Shown here in pieces: positions 17,109 through 25,020 of a stretch of DNA of 64,000 nt. The notes beneath the pieces are model-generated. The model ran no database searches, was not told the origin of the DNA, and worked only from the letters and a program-made list of their open reading frames with translations. The DNA comes from Aureivirga sp. CE67 (GTDB lineage: Bacteria; Bacteroidota; Bacteroidia; Flavobacteriales; Flavobacteriaceae). The translations under genes were made by a program, and so were the position numbers. The stretch's first letter is position 1. The number at the start of each line of letters is the position of its first letter. The stretch is from assembly GCF_015767245.1 (NCBI RefSeq), contig NZ_JADOTV010000011.1, forward strand, positions 62,001 through 126,000, given 5' to 3'.

Positions 17109-17990
17109 TTATTTAACATATCTCAAGCTTATCTGAAAAAAATAACTGTTTTCAGGTTTTAAATCTATATCTCCTTTTGTGAAAGTAGACCAAGAGATTT
17201 TTTTAGCTAAAGTATATCCAGTAAATAAATTGATCTTTAAATCTTTGTAAATGCTTCTTTCATAACTTGGCCCAAAATTTACTCGAGTATAATTTAAATT
17301 ATCTAAAACGGTTTCTTTTGTACTTATATTAAACTGGCTACCATTAATTGCAGCTAATAGACCTACAGTATTATTTTTATTAAACTGATAAAATTCTCCA
17401 ATTATACCAGGGAAAATAACAACTGTTTTCCATTTGTTTTTTACGTAAGTTAATTGTAAAATTGGGACAACAAGAGGCTGTCCAAATCTTGTATTATAAC
17501 TTAATCCAAATCCATAATTCAAGTTTTTACTAACTTGTTTTGTTGCAATCGCAGATGCTTGAAGAATGAAATCATCAGATTTTAATTCTCCATTGAAGTC
17601 AGAAGCAAGAGTTGGTGAAACAAGCGCAGTTATGGTCCAATCTTTTTTTAATCTTTTAACCAAGCCTAAGTTATAACTAATAGAATAATAGTTTTCAGAA
17701 GTTTCATTAGTAAAAGTAGTATTGAAATTATAAACAGGTTTCATGTTTACGTATGAAATTCCATTAATAAGGATTGTTTTTTTGTCTTTAGAAACAATTG
17801 GATAATTAAAGTTTATCCTATATTCTTCAATTCTGATTTTATCATCTTTAACTTGTGAAAAGTCAGATTTTATTTTTGCTCTTGAAAAATTAGTATAGCT
17901 GACACGAAATAATTCAAATTCATTAAGTTTCTGTTGAGAAAAAACAGAAGTACAAAATAAAATTAATAAAAGGGTGATTGTTTTTTTCAT
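17109..17990 (-). CDS. Outer membrane beta-barrel-like protein (resembles DUF6268)
   Basis: 293 residues with a clear signal peptide, MKKTITLLLILFCTSVFSQ. The rest is alternating strands rich in Tyr, Asn and aromatic residues and ends in a terminal strand SYFFQISLRYVK, typical of small outer membrane barrels. The overall look matches DUF6268 proteins of Bacteroidota, which have no assigned role. It is the first gene of the leftward efflux operon, 48 bases above the channel gene, so it may assist or be co-induced with the efflux complex. A CAAAAGTA element (minus-strand TACTTTTG) lies 20 bases upstream. Confidence 0.7.
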   Translation of the reverse strand: MKKTITLLLILFCTSVFSQQKLNEFELFRVSYTNFSRAKIKSDFSQVKDDKIRIEEYRINFNYPIVSKDKKTILINGISYVNMKPVYNFNTTFTNETSENYYSISYNLGLVKRLKKDWTITALVSPTLASDFNGELKSDDFILQASAIATKQVSKNLNYGFGLSYNTRFGQPLVVPILQLTYVKNKWKTVVIFPGIIGEFYQFNKNNTVGLLAAINGSQFNISTKETVLDNLNYTRVNFGPSYERSIYKDLKINLFTGYTLAKKISWSTFTKGDIDLKPENSYFFQISLRYVK

Positions 17991-18009
17991 TATATTTGAT
18001 ATTATGACG

Positions 18010-18017
18010 CAAAAGTA
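18010..18017 (-). promoter_or_regulatory. -7 element TACTTTTG for the efflux operon
   Basis: An exact TAnnTTTG match on the minus strand, 20 bases before the start at 17990. No -33 TTG is seen at the usual distance, which would fit a regulated promoter. Confidence 0.5.
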
Positions 18018-18135
18018 TTAAAATATTTAAAAAATTACATGATATTTATCAAAAGCACAAAAATAGTATTGTAAATTTATGTTAAATTACGGATATAATA
18101 AAAAATGAAAAACATTGATACTCTTTAAAGTAAGT

Positions 18136-19008
18136 TTAAAAATCTAATTTTTGTCTTATAAATTGATTTACTGTTTTTAACGCTTTTTTATGATTATTGT
18201 TTTTCCAATCAGAATTTTTAGAAATAATTAAACCATCATAATTATCAATTTTTAAATCATCATTGTTATTAGTTATTTCTTGATAAAAACTTACAATTTC
18301 TTCGGATTTATTGTTTTTTGTGTTTGTCTGAATAAGGATAGGAGGAAGTAGCTTACAACAATTTTCGGAAATTTTTATGTTTGAATTACTTGAGTATGGA
18401 GATGAAATAATTAGAGCTCCAGGACTTTCATTTTTAGAATTGATAAGGTTTACCACCGAATTAAAAGCAATTTCACTACCTTTCCCAATACCATAAAAAA
18501 CGATATCATTCAATTTATAGCCATCATCTAATAAATACTTTGTTATATTCAAAGAATTGTAAACTGAGTTTCTAGAAGTATCATAATTTTGTTTAATACA
18601 AATAATTCTCATTTTAGTTTTATGAGCTAAAGGAATGACGTTTTTTAAAGAAGAAAAAATGTTTTGATCTCCATGCACATAGATAATAGCTTTTTTATTA
18701 TCCAACCATTTATGAGGTCTTACTTCAAGGATTTTTGTATCATATATATGATTTACAGAAATTTCAGGTTTATATAAATCTAGATAATTACGATTAATAC
18801 CTAAACTTTTATGCACATAACTCTCCTTGAAAATAATTCTTTTAGGAATATTTTTAAAAGGTAAGTTCTCGATATTAGTTGGAATCAAATGATTGCTATT
18901 TACGATAGAACTCGTTCTTGAATTCATCACTATAACTTTCTCTGAAGAATTTTTGCAGCCTATAAGTAGTAATGTCAATACTATAATAAATGTAGTTTTT
19001 AAATCCAT
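18136..19008 (-). CDS. Alpha/beta-hydrolase-like lipoprotein with an altered nucleophile motif
   Basis: 290 residues from the ATG at 19008. An upstream in-frame ATG at 19044 would place 12 extra residues ahead of the signal MDLKTTFIIVLTLLLIGC, whose Cys19 is a likely lipidation site. The body has alpha/beta hydrolase features: KKAIIYVHGDQNIF near the oxyanion strand, and DIVFYGIGKGSEIAFNSV at the nucleophile elbow. The elbow reads GIGKG where active enzymes have GxSxG, so the catalytic Ser appears to be Gly. It may be a non-catalytic binding protein. It ends near 18136 and stands alone; the 600 bases upstream contain no gene. Confidence 0.62.
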   Translation of the reverse strand: MDLKTTFIIVLTLLLIGCKNSSEKVIVMNSRTSSIVNSNHLIPTNIENLPFKNIPKRIIFKESYVHKSLGINRNYLDLYKPEISVNHIYDTKILEVRPHKWLDNKKAIIYVHGDQNIFSSLKNVIPLAHKTKMRIICIKQNYDTSRNSVYNSLNITKYLLDDGYKLNDIVFYGIGKGSEIAFNSVVNLINSKNESPGALIISSPYSSNSNIKISENCCKLLPPILIQTNTKNNKSEEIVSFYQEITNNNDDLKIDNYDGLIISKNSDWKNNNHKKALKTVNQFIRQKLDF

Positions 19009-19081
19009 ATCATCTTCTCTAAAAAACATTAATAAAAACAACATAAAATCGATTGTTAATAATTCAAATAAAACATGTTAA

Positions 19082-19625
19082 GAACATTGTTAATAAGTTT
19101 GATTATTAGCTTGATTTTCTATTATGAAATTACGAAATTTATTTCTAATATGTAAGAAATTGCTATAAAACTCTTAAAAATAATAATATATGATTGTTAA
19201 TTTTTAATTCCTTTAATCTAAATATTGAGCTTGTTTTTATTAAGTATTTTTCAAATTTATGTTATAATAATGATAAATAAGATTTAAAAGTTAAAATATT
19301 GAATATTATGTATTTAACTGTTTAAGCTCTTTTTTGAAATAATATTATGTTTAATAGAAAAATAGTTTTTTACTTATTTTTAGAAAACTTTATAAACAAT
19401 TTTAGTACTCAAATTTGATTTTGTCAAATTCATTTAATTGATGGAGTAGTAATGTTTTTTATTCACATTATTATTGAAAAAATATTAGTTATGTAATTGT
19501 GGTTATCTTGCTTAAGTGTAAGATAATCAATTGGTTAAAACTGTAATTTTAATCTAATTTTTTGGATGAAATAGTTTTTTTTCGTACTTTGAATAGAGAA
19601 AAATAAACCAAAAAAACCATTCATT
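19082..19625. other. AT-rich gap without a recognised gene
   Basis: About 540 bases between divergent genes. No frame with coding character was found on either strand. A 7-bp stem, TTATCTT with AAGATAA, lies at 19503-19526. A near match to the -7 element (TACTTTG, one base short) lies just above the start at 19626. Nothing else stands out. Confidence 0.5.
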
Positions 19626-19973
19626 ATGATAAGACAAATAAACAGTTACAGAAAAGACACTTTAGTTTATGAAGTGAATAATTTACCTACAAATAATGAC
19701 CTCATTAGAATAAAAAATGCTATACTACACAAAGAAAAAATGCATGAAAGTGTAAATCTTTTTTTTAGAATAAATTCAAAAGACTCGTTAATTTTAAGGT
19801 ATTTAGAGAAATTCAAAATGGATTTAAATAAAATAGATATTATTAATAAAGTAGTTTATATAACTAAAAGAAACTCTTCTAAGATTTCAAATAACTCAAT
19901 AGCTATTTTTGCTGAAAAGTATTTTAATGAAAAAGAAGTGAATAAAGCTTGGAAATGGGTAGAAAGTGAATAA
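19626..19973 (+). CDS. Unknown small protein, possibly SpoIIAA-like STAS fold
   Basis: 115 residues, no signal peptide or membrane segment. The pattern of strands and helices, with YEVNNLPTNNDLIRIKNAI at the start, a central NKVVYITKRNSSKI and a final YFNEKEVNKAWKWVESE, resembles stand-alone SpoIIAA-like STAS proteins, whose last helix often carries a similar AxxWL motif. The similarity is weak and is only a suggestion. It lies 18 bases upstream of the transporter gene on the same strand and is probably its operon partner. Confidence 0.5.
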   Translation: MIRQINSYRKDTLVYEVNNLPTNNDLIRIKNAILHKEKMHESVNLFFRINSKDSLILRYLEKFKMDLNKIDIINKVVYITKRNSSKISNNSIAIFAEKYFNEKEVNKAWKWVESE

Positions 19974-19991
19974 AAACTAATTATATAAAAT

Positions 19992-20924
19992 TTGAAATCT
20001 AAATCAGACACATCTACTATAAAAACGACTTTAGGATATTTATTTGGAATTTTATCAACACTTTTTTGGGCTGGTAATTTTATCGTTGCTAAAGAAGTTC
20101 AAGAAGTCATTAACCCCCTTGTATTAAATTATTCTCGATGGCTAGTCGCTTTTGTAGCAATCACACCTTTTAGTTTTCATCTTTTCACAAAAAAGAATTT
20201 CAATTTAATAAAATCAGATTTCAAGACTTTATTAATAATTTCTATAACAGGAGTTTCTATATTAAATTCCCTTATTTATTTAGCAAGCCAATCAACATCT
20301 GCTATAAATCTATCGTTGATTGAAACATTTTATCCTATTTTTTTAATTATTCTTTCTATAATATTTTTAAAGTATAAAATCAAATTTGTTGGTTTTGTAG
20401 GAGTAATTATCACAATCATTGGTATTGCTATTCTTATCTCCAATGGATCCATTGAAAATATTATTAAATTAAAATTCAAAATTGGTGACATATATATGTT
20501 ACTTGCTTCTTTTTCTTTTGCGATTTATACTATCTTTTTAAAACGTAAAAATCCCGAAATTACAAACCATCTGGTGATTTATGTTACCATAGTGATTGGA
20601 CTTTTAGTCATGACACCTTTTTATTTTTTAGTGGATAGTGAAGAACGAAATCTTGTCTTCGATGAAAAATACCTTTATTATATATTATATATAGGAATCG
20701 CTGCATCTCTTTTAGGATATTATCTTTGGGTAAAAGCCATAGAGTTTATCGGAATTATTAAAACGTCATTACTTTATTATTTAATTCCTGTTTTCAGTAG
20801 TTTATTGGCAAATATTATTCTTCATGAAAAAATTACTTTAATTGATTTGGTAAGTATGGTTTTAATTATTTCTGGTGTTTATATTTCAACAAGAAATAAA
20901 ATGATCAATGAAAATAAAGAATAA
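19992..20924 (+). CDS. EamA/DMT family permease with a TTG start
   Basis: 310 residues with ten predicted helices in two EamA repeats. The first begins LGYLFGILSTLFWAGNFIVAKEV and the second near KIGDIYMLLASFSFAIYTIFLK. The ending YYLIPVFSSLLANIILHEKI is the usual last repeat segment. It likely exports a small metabolite; the substrate is unknown. There is a stop at 19986 in this frame and no ATG before residue 168, so TTG at 19992 is the best start and would place the first helix correctly. It is distinct in sequence from the EamA gene at 4070 and follows the small STAS-like gene. Confidence 0.82.
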   Translation: MKSKSDTSTIKTTLGYLFGILSTLFWAGNFIVAKEVQEVINPLVLNYSRWLVAFVAITPFSFHLFTKKNFNLIKSDFKTLLIISITGVSILNSLIYLASQSTSAINLSLIETFYPIFLIILSIIFLKYKIKFVGFVGVIITIIGIAILISNGSIENIIKLKFKIGDIYMLLASFSFAIYTIFLKRKNPEITNHLVIYVTIVIGLLVMTPFYFLVDSEERNLVFDEKYLYYILYIGIAASLLGYYLWVKAIEFIGIIKTSLLYYLIPVFSSLLANIILHEKITLIDLVSMVLIISGVYISTRNKMINENKE

Positions 20925-21193
20925 AATTTGCTCTAGAATAAATTAAAAAATCAATAAAAAAAGACTTTGATTTCGATTTTCAATAAAGAATATTTAATAA
21001 ATTTTGATAAAAATGTAAATAATTCATTTTGTTCCATTATTTCATTATTAATAAAAAAATCTTTTCAATTCATTTTGTAAAATGAATTCACATTAAAAAT
21101 AACATATCTACAACACATTAAACTTATCATTGATTTTACGAAAAATCGTCTATTTGATAGGCTTTTTACCCCTAAAAAATGAAAATTTAATAT
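20925..21193. other. AT-rich gap upstream of ptb
   Basis: About 270 bases of A/T-rich sequence between the transporter gene and the ptb promoter. No hairpin with a T run, repeat or gene was recognised. Confidence 0.4.
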
Positions 21194-21201
21194 TAATTTT
21201 G
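21194..21201 (+). promoter_or_regulatory. -7 element TAATTTTG for the ptb-buk operon
   Basis: An exact match to TAnnTTTG, 25 bases before the ptb start codon. No -33 TTG is seen at the standard spacing. Confidence 0.5.
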
Positions 21202-21226
21202 CTGAAACATTTAGAGTACGATTTAC

Positions 21227-22138
21227 ATGGAGTTAAGACATATTTCAGATTTACAAAAGATAGTAGATTTACACCCAGAAAAAAAGAAATTAGTGTTATG
21301 TGCAGCTGGTGATGAGCATGCTTTAGGAGCTGTTATCGAAGCATATAATAAAGGGTTAATCGATCCTATCTTAGTTGGAAAAAAACTAGATATTGAAAAA
21401 ACCGCTAAGGTTTTCAATTTTGACTTATCAAATGTAACAACGCACTACGAAAGAGATATTCAAGCAATTGTAAAAAGATCTGTAAGCTTAGTTACAACTG
21501 GAGAAGCAGATATCTTAATGAAAGGAAAACTTTCTACAAAAGAATTACTTTCGGGTGTTTTAAATAAAGATTGGGGATTAAAGACAAAACGTTTCCTTTC
21601 ACACTTCGCAATTTTCGAAATTCCAGAATATCATAAATTATTAGGAGTTACGGATGTAGCTTTCAACATTGTTCCTGATTTACAAGCAAAAATTGAAATT
21701 GTAAACAATGCAGTAGGATTTGCTAGAAAATTAGGTGTTGAAAAACCAACTGTTGCAGCTTTAGCAGCAGTAGAAATGGTAAACCAAAAAATGCCTGCTA
21801 CAACAGATGCCGCTTTACTTTCAATTATGCAAAGAAGAGGGCAAATCAAAAACTGTATTATCGATGGACCTTTAGCTTTTGATAATGCAATTAGTTTTGA
21901 AAGTAAAGAATCAAAAGGATTAGGAGGGCCAGTTGCAGGTAACGCAGATATTTTATTAGTTCCAAATATTGAAGCAGGAAATATGCTTTATAAATCATTT
22001 GTATTCTTTGCAAATGCAAAATTATGTGGTATCGTATTAGGAGCACCGTTCCCAATCGTACTTACATCAAGAGCAGATTCAGAAGAAACTAAGTTTAACA
22101 GTATTTTATTAGCAGCAGCTTCAACATCAAAATTATAA
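21227..22138 (+). CDS. ptb: Phosphate butyryltransferase (phosphate acyltransferase family)
   Basis: 303 residues of the phosphate acetyl/butyryltransferase family, which converts butyryl-CoA, or a related branched acyl-CoA, and phosphate to the acyl phosphate and CoA. ADILMKGKLSTKELLSGVL near 90-108, the AALAAVEMVNQKMPATTDAALLS region and GPLAFDNAISFESKESKG near 216-233 are conserved family segments; the shorter length separates it from phosphotransacetylase with extra domains. The gene overlaps the kinase gene by one base (TAATG), strong evidence that the two act in sequence. In Flavobacteriia the pair may serve branched-chain acyl-CoA turnover rather than butyrate formation; that is inference. 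Confidence 0.9.
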   Translation: MELRHISDLQKIVDLHPEKKKLVLCAAGDEHALGAVIEAYNKGLIDPILVGKKLDIEKTAKVFNFDLSNVTTHYERDIQAIVKRSVSLVTTGEADILMKGKLSTKELLSGVLNKDWGLKTKRFLSHFAIFEIPEYHKLLGVTDVAFNIVPDLQAKIEIVNNAVGFARKLGVEKPTVAALAAVEMVNQKMPATTDAALLSIMQRRGQIKNCIIDGPLAFDNAISFESKESKGLGGPVAGNADILLVPNIEAGNMLYKSFVFFANAKLCGIVLGAPFPIVLTSRADSEETKFNSILLAAASTSKL

Positions 22139-23208
22139 TGGAAAATAAAGGTATTTTAGTAATAAATCCAGGTTCAACTTCTACTAAAATTGGAGTTTTT
22201 GAAAATGATCAATTAGTTTTTGAAAAAAACATTCATCATAACAATGAAGAAATTGAACAATTAAACACAATTGAAGATCAAATTTCTTTTAGAAAAAATA
22301 TTATTTTTTCAGTTTTAAAGGAAAACAATTATGATGTAAACAATCTTGCTTTAATCATGGCAAGAGGTGGACTTTTAAAACCTGTTTTATCTGGAGTTTA
22401 TCATGTAAATGAAACAATGTTACACGATTTAAAACATGCTCCAAAATTTCATGCAAGTAATTTAGCTGGATTAATAGCTAATGAGATTGCTGAAAAACAA
22501 AACATCAAAGCATATATCGCAGATCCTGTGGTTGTAGATGAACTTTCAAACTTAGCTCGTTTTACTGGTCATCCAGAATTTTCTAGAATTTCTATTTTTC
22601 ATGCTTTAAACCAAAAAGCTGTAGCTAGAAAATATGCTGCTTCTATTGATAAAAAATATGAAGATTTAAACTTAATTGTTACGCATATTGGAGGTGGAAT
22701 CACAGTTGGTGCTCACGAAAAAGGAAAAGTGATTGATGTAAATCAAGGTTATGATGGTGAAGGGCCTTTCTCACCTGAAAGATCTGGAACTGTACCTTCT
22801 GGAGATTTAATCAAAAAAGCTTTCAGCGGTGAGTATACTGAAAAAGAAATGCATGAAATGATTGTTGGTAAAGGAGGAGTTTCAGCTTACCTTGGAACAA
22901 ACAACATGATTGAAGTAGAAAATAGAGTAGAAGCTGGTGATGAAAAAGCTACAGAGGTTTTAGAAGCAATGTGTTACCAGATTTCTAAAACTATCGGAAG
23001 TATGGCAGTTGCATTAAAAGGTAATGTAGATGCAATTTTAATTACTGGAGGTGTTGCTCATAGTGATTTTGTTACTGCAAAAATTGAAGAATACACAAAG
23101 TTTATTGCTCCAAATTCTGTTTTTCCAGGAGAAGATGAATTAGAAGCTTTAGCATATAATGGTAGTTTAATTCTTCAAAACTCAATTGAAATTAATACAT
23201 ATCAATAA
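22138..23208 (+). CDS. buk: Butyrate kinase
   Basis: 356 residues of the acetate/butyrate kinase branch of the ASKHA superfamily. The phosphate-binding segment ILVINPGSTSTKIGVFEN is at about 5-22. LIVTHIGGGITVGAHEKGKVIDVNQ near 178-202 contains the second phosphate motif, and GEGPFSPERSGTVPSGDL follows. ILITGGVAHSD near 300-310 is the adenosine motif. It makes ATP from acyl phosphate and ADP, releasing the free acid. Its ATG overlaps the ptb stop by one base, so translation is probably coupled. A strong terminator lies 50 bases downstream. Confidence 0.92.
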   Translation: MENKGILVINPGSTSTKIGVFENDQLVFEKNIHHNNEEIEQLNTIEDQISFRKNIIFSVLKENNYDVNNLALIMARGGLLKPVLSGVYHVNETMLHDLKHAPKFHASNLAGLIANEIAEKQNIKAYIADPVVVDELSNLARFTGHPEFSRISIFHALNQKAVARKYAASIDKKYEDLNLIVTHIGGGITVGAHEKGKVIDVNQGYDGEGPFSPERSGTVPSGDLIKKAFSGEYTEKEMHEMIVGKGGVSAYLGTNNMIEVENRVEAGDEKATEVLEAMCYQISKTIGSMAVALKGNVDAILITGGVAHSDFVTAKIEEYTKFIAPNSVFPGEDELEALAYNGSLILQNSIEINTYQ

Positions 23209-23259
23209 AAATATTAGAATTCTAAGAATTTAGAATTGAAGATTTTCATTTAAGGTTAT

Positions 23260-23298
23260 AGCTCATTTGTACCATATTGGCTTTGGTGCAAATGAGCT
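23260..23298 (+). terminator. Terminator of the ptb-buk operon
   Basis: A 15-bp stem with one G-U pair, beginning AGCTCATTTG and closing CAAATGAGCT, with a nine-base loop, is followed by TTCTTTTTTTG on the plus strand. Confidence 0.85.
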
Positions 23299-23310
23299 TT
23301 CTTTTTTTGT

Positions 23311-24354
23311 TTAATTTTTCTTTTTAATAAAATCTGCGAGATATTTTGCATCTTTAGCAACTCCACCTAAGGTTGCAGATCCTCGTGTATGCATCCAAGG
23401 AAGTCCTATAAAGTACAATCCTTCCATATTACTTACACCTCTAAAATTATTTGGATATCCTTTATCATCTAAATCTAAACCTTCAATCCATTTAAAATTT
23501 GGTTTATATCCTGTTGCCCAAATAATATTTTTGATTGTAGAAATTTTTCCTTGTTCAAAAATAATTTCTTTACTATTCGCATCATTTGTTCTACCTTTAG
23601 ACGTAACATTTTTTCTAGATAAAATTTCTTTCACATCTGTTCCAATTACCGGTTGAGGTAATGAACTAATTTTTTTTCCGATCCAACTATATTTAGTGAA
23701 ACTTAAAAAACCAATTAAGGTGAACCACCACCAAAGTGTTTTTCCTAAAAATTGTTGAGGTATTGTTTTTACATTTGTATTACCTGAAAAATAGACATTT
23801 CTTGAGCTATCTCTTGAAACTTCATCTAAAATTTGATAACCTGAATCTCCTGCACCAACAACTAAAGTATCTCCCTCTTTAAGTTGATGCACCCCTTTAT
23901 AATAATTACTATGCATTTGAAAAACATCTTTTGATATTTTAGTATGGCATGCAGGTGTAAAAGGAATATGAAATGGTCCTGTTGCTATAATAACATTTTT
24001 GGCTTCAAAAATTTTAGCATCAGATTTAATAAGATATTTGTCTCCAGATTTTGAGACAGCTGTTATCAAAGTGTTTAATTCAAGTGGAATATCAAATTTC
24101 TTCACATACTTTTTAAAATATTCACTTACTTCGAACTTTGTTGGATAATGACCTTTTGGAGCATCAAATTTTAGTCCTGGTAAATGATTGTATTCTGTTG
24201 GTGTAAATAATTTTAACGAATTCCATCTATTTAACCAAGAAGCACCTATTTCTTTTTCACCATCAATAACAATAAACTTTTTATTCATTTGTTTTAAATG
24301 ATAAGCCATTGCTAATCCTGCTTGTGCTCCACCTATGATAACATAATCTAACAT
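23311..24354 (-). CDS. Flavin-containing monooxygenase-like NAD(P)/FAD oxidoreductase
   Basis: 347 residues with two dinucleotide-binding folds. The FAD motif is YVIIGGAQAGLAMA at 4-17, a GxGxxG variant with Ala in third place. The NADPH motif is LVVGAGDSGYQILDEV near 164-179. NIIWATGYKPNF near 283-294 is the ATG motif of this enzyme class. The family contains flavin monooxygenases of the CzcO/YhiN-like kind that oxidise small nucleophiles or ketones. The substrate is unknown. It is monocistronic, running leftward into the terminator shared with buk, and has a TAnnTTTG element 27 bases upstream of the ATG. Confidence 0.8.
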   Translation of the reverse strand: MLDYVIIGGAQAGLAMAYHLKQMNKKFIVIDGEKEIGASWLNRWNSLKLFTPTEYNHLPGLKFDAPKGHYPTKFEVSEYFKKYVKKFDIPLELNTLITAVSKSGDKYLIKSDAKIFEAKNVIIATGPFHIPFTPACHTKISKDVFQMHSNYYKGVHQLKEGDTLVVGAGDSGYQILDEVSRDSSRNVYFSGNTNVKTIPQQFLGKTLWWWFTLIGFLSFTKYSWIGKKISSLPQPVIGTDVKEILSRKNVTSKGRTNDANSKEIIFEQGKISTIKNIIWATGYKPNFKWIEGLDLDDKGYPNNFRGVSNMEGLYFIGLPWMHTRGSATLGGVAKDAKYLADFIKKKN

Positions 24355-24380
24355 TAATCTTAATTTTAGTTTGAAGCCTG

Positions 24381-24388
24381 CAAAGGTA
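24381..24388 (-). promoter_or_regulatory. -7 element TACCTTTG for the monooxygenase gene
   Basis: An exact TAnnTTTG match on the minus strand, 26 bases before the ATG at 24354. Confidence 0.45.
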
Positions 24389-24544
24389 CTTACAAAAACT
24401 CTATTAGCTTGTAAGTTTTATTAGTTATTTTTAAATATTTAAGAAATTAATGAAAAATGTTATTATAAATACAATATGTCTTTTAAAACTTTTCAATTTA
24501 TGATATATTACTCTTTTGTTAATAATAATATTTTTTGCACTTTT

Positions 24545-24988
24545 TTAGAAAATAGAATAACTCAAAGCATAGTAAATTGCCATTAAACCTGAAAAAATAG
24601 CACTTGCCAAAAATCTATAGGTAAGTTTGATTTTGTTTTGAATTAAATAATTCGCCAAAAGTGAAAGTGGAATATTTCCAAGAAAAGAATAAAATCCGAT
24701 TAAAAATAAATGCCAAGTTACATCTTGAATTTTTCCACTAAATAATTCTATAAAAAACAAATGTCTCGTAATCCATAAAGGATTAAAATAAGCAATAGCT
24801 AGTAAAGTTTTAAAAATTGTTGTTTTTCTTTCTGAAAAGTTTTTAGTTTTTTTTTCAATCCATGCAAAATAATTTGGAATTTCGGCTGCATACAAAGTTG
24901 CACCTATAAACATAATTCCAAAAAATCGCAACCATGAAAAGTTATCTAAAATCAAAGCTGCGATAGAATCTCCAATGCTATAAACCAA
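24545..24988 (-). CDS. Unknown inner membrane protein, non-ATG start
   Basis: About 147 residues from a TTG at 24988. Four hydrophobic segments are visible at about 17-35, 60-75, 88-110 and 122-145. The frame stays open upstream to about 25052 with no ATG. The residues YNIVRGALVYSIGDS just before and across the TTG look like a genuine N-terminus, so an ATT at 25019-25021, overlapping the xanthine dehydrogenase stop by one base (TAATT), is an attractive alternative start. I do not recognise the family; the GDS near the first helix is loosely like Mpv17/PMP22 proteins. Its overlap or abutment with the upstream gene suggests co-transcription with the dehydrogenase. Confidence 0.55.
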   Translation of the reverse strand: MVYSIGDSIAALILDNFSWLRFFGIMFIGATLYAAEIPNYFAWIEKKTKNFSERKTTIFKTLLAIAYFNPLWITRHLFFIELFSGKIQDVTWHLFLIGFYSFLGNIPLSLLANYLIQNKIKLTYRFLASAIFSGLMAIYYALSYSIF

Positions 24989-25020
24989 AGCACCACGAAC
25001 AATATTATATTTTGTGTAAA

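Noticed and set aside
4070-20924. The two EamA genes as recent duplicates
   Set aside because: They share only family-level similarity and have different neighbours and starts.
21130-21312. 60-codon frame upstream of and overlapping ptb
   Set aside because: It crosses the ptb promoter and start in another frame and lacks any family character.
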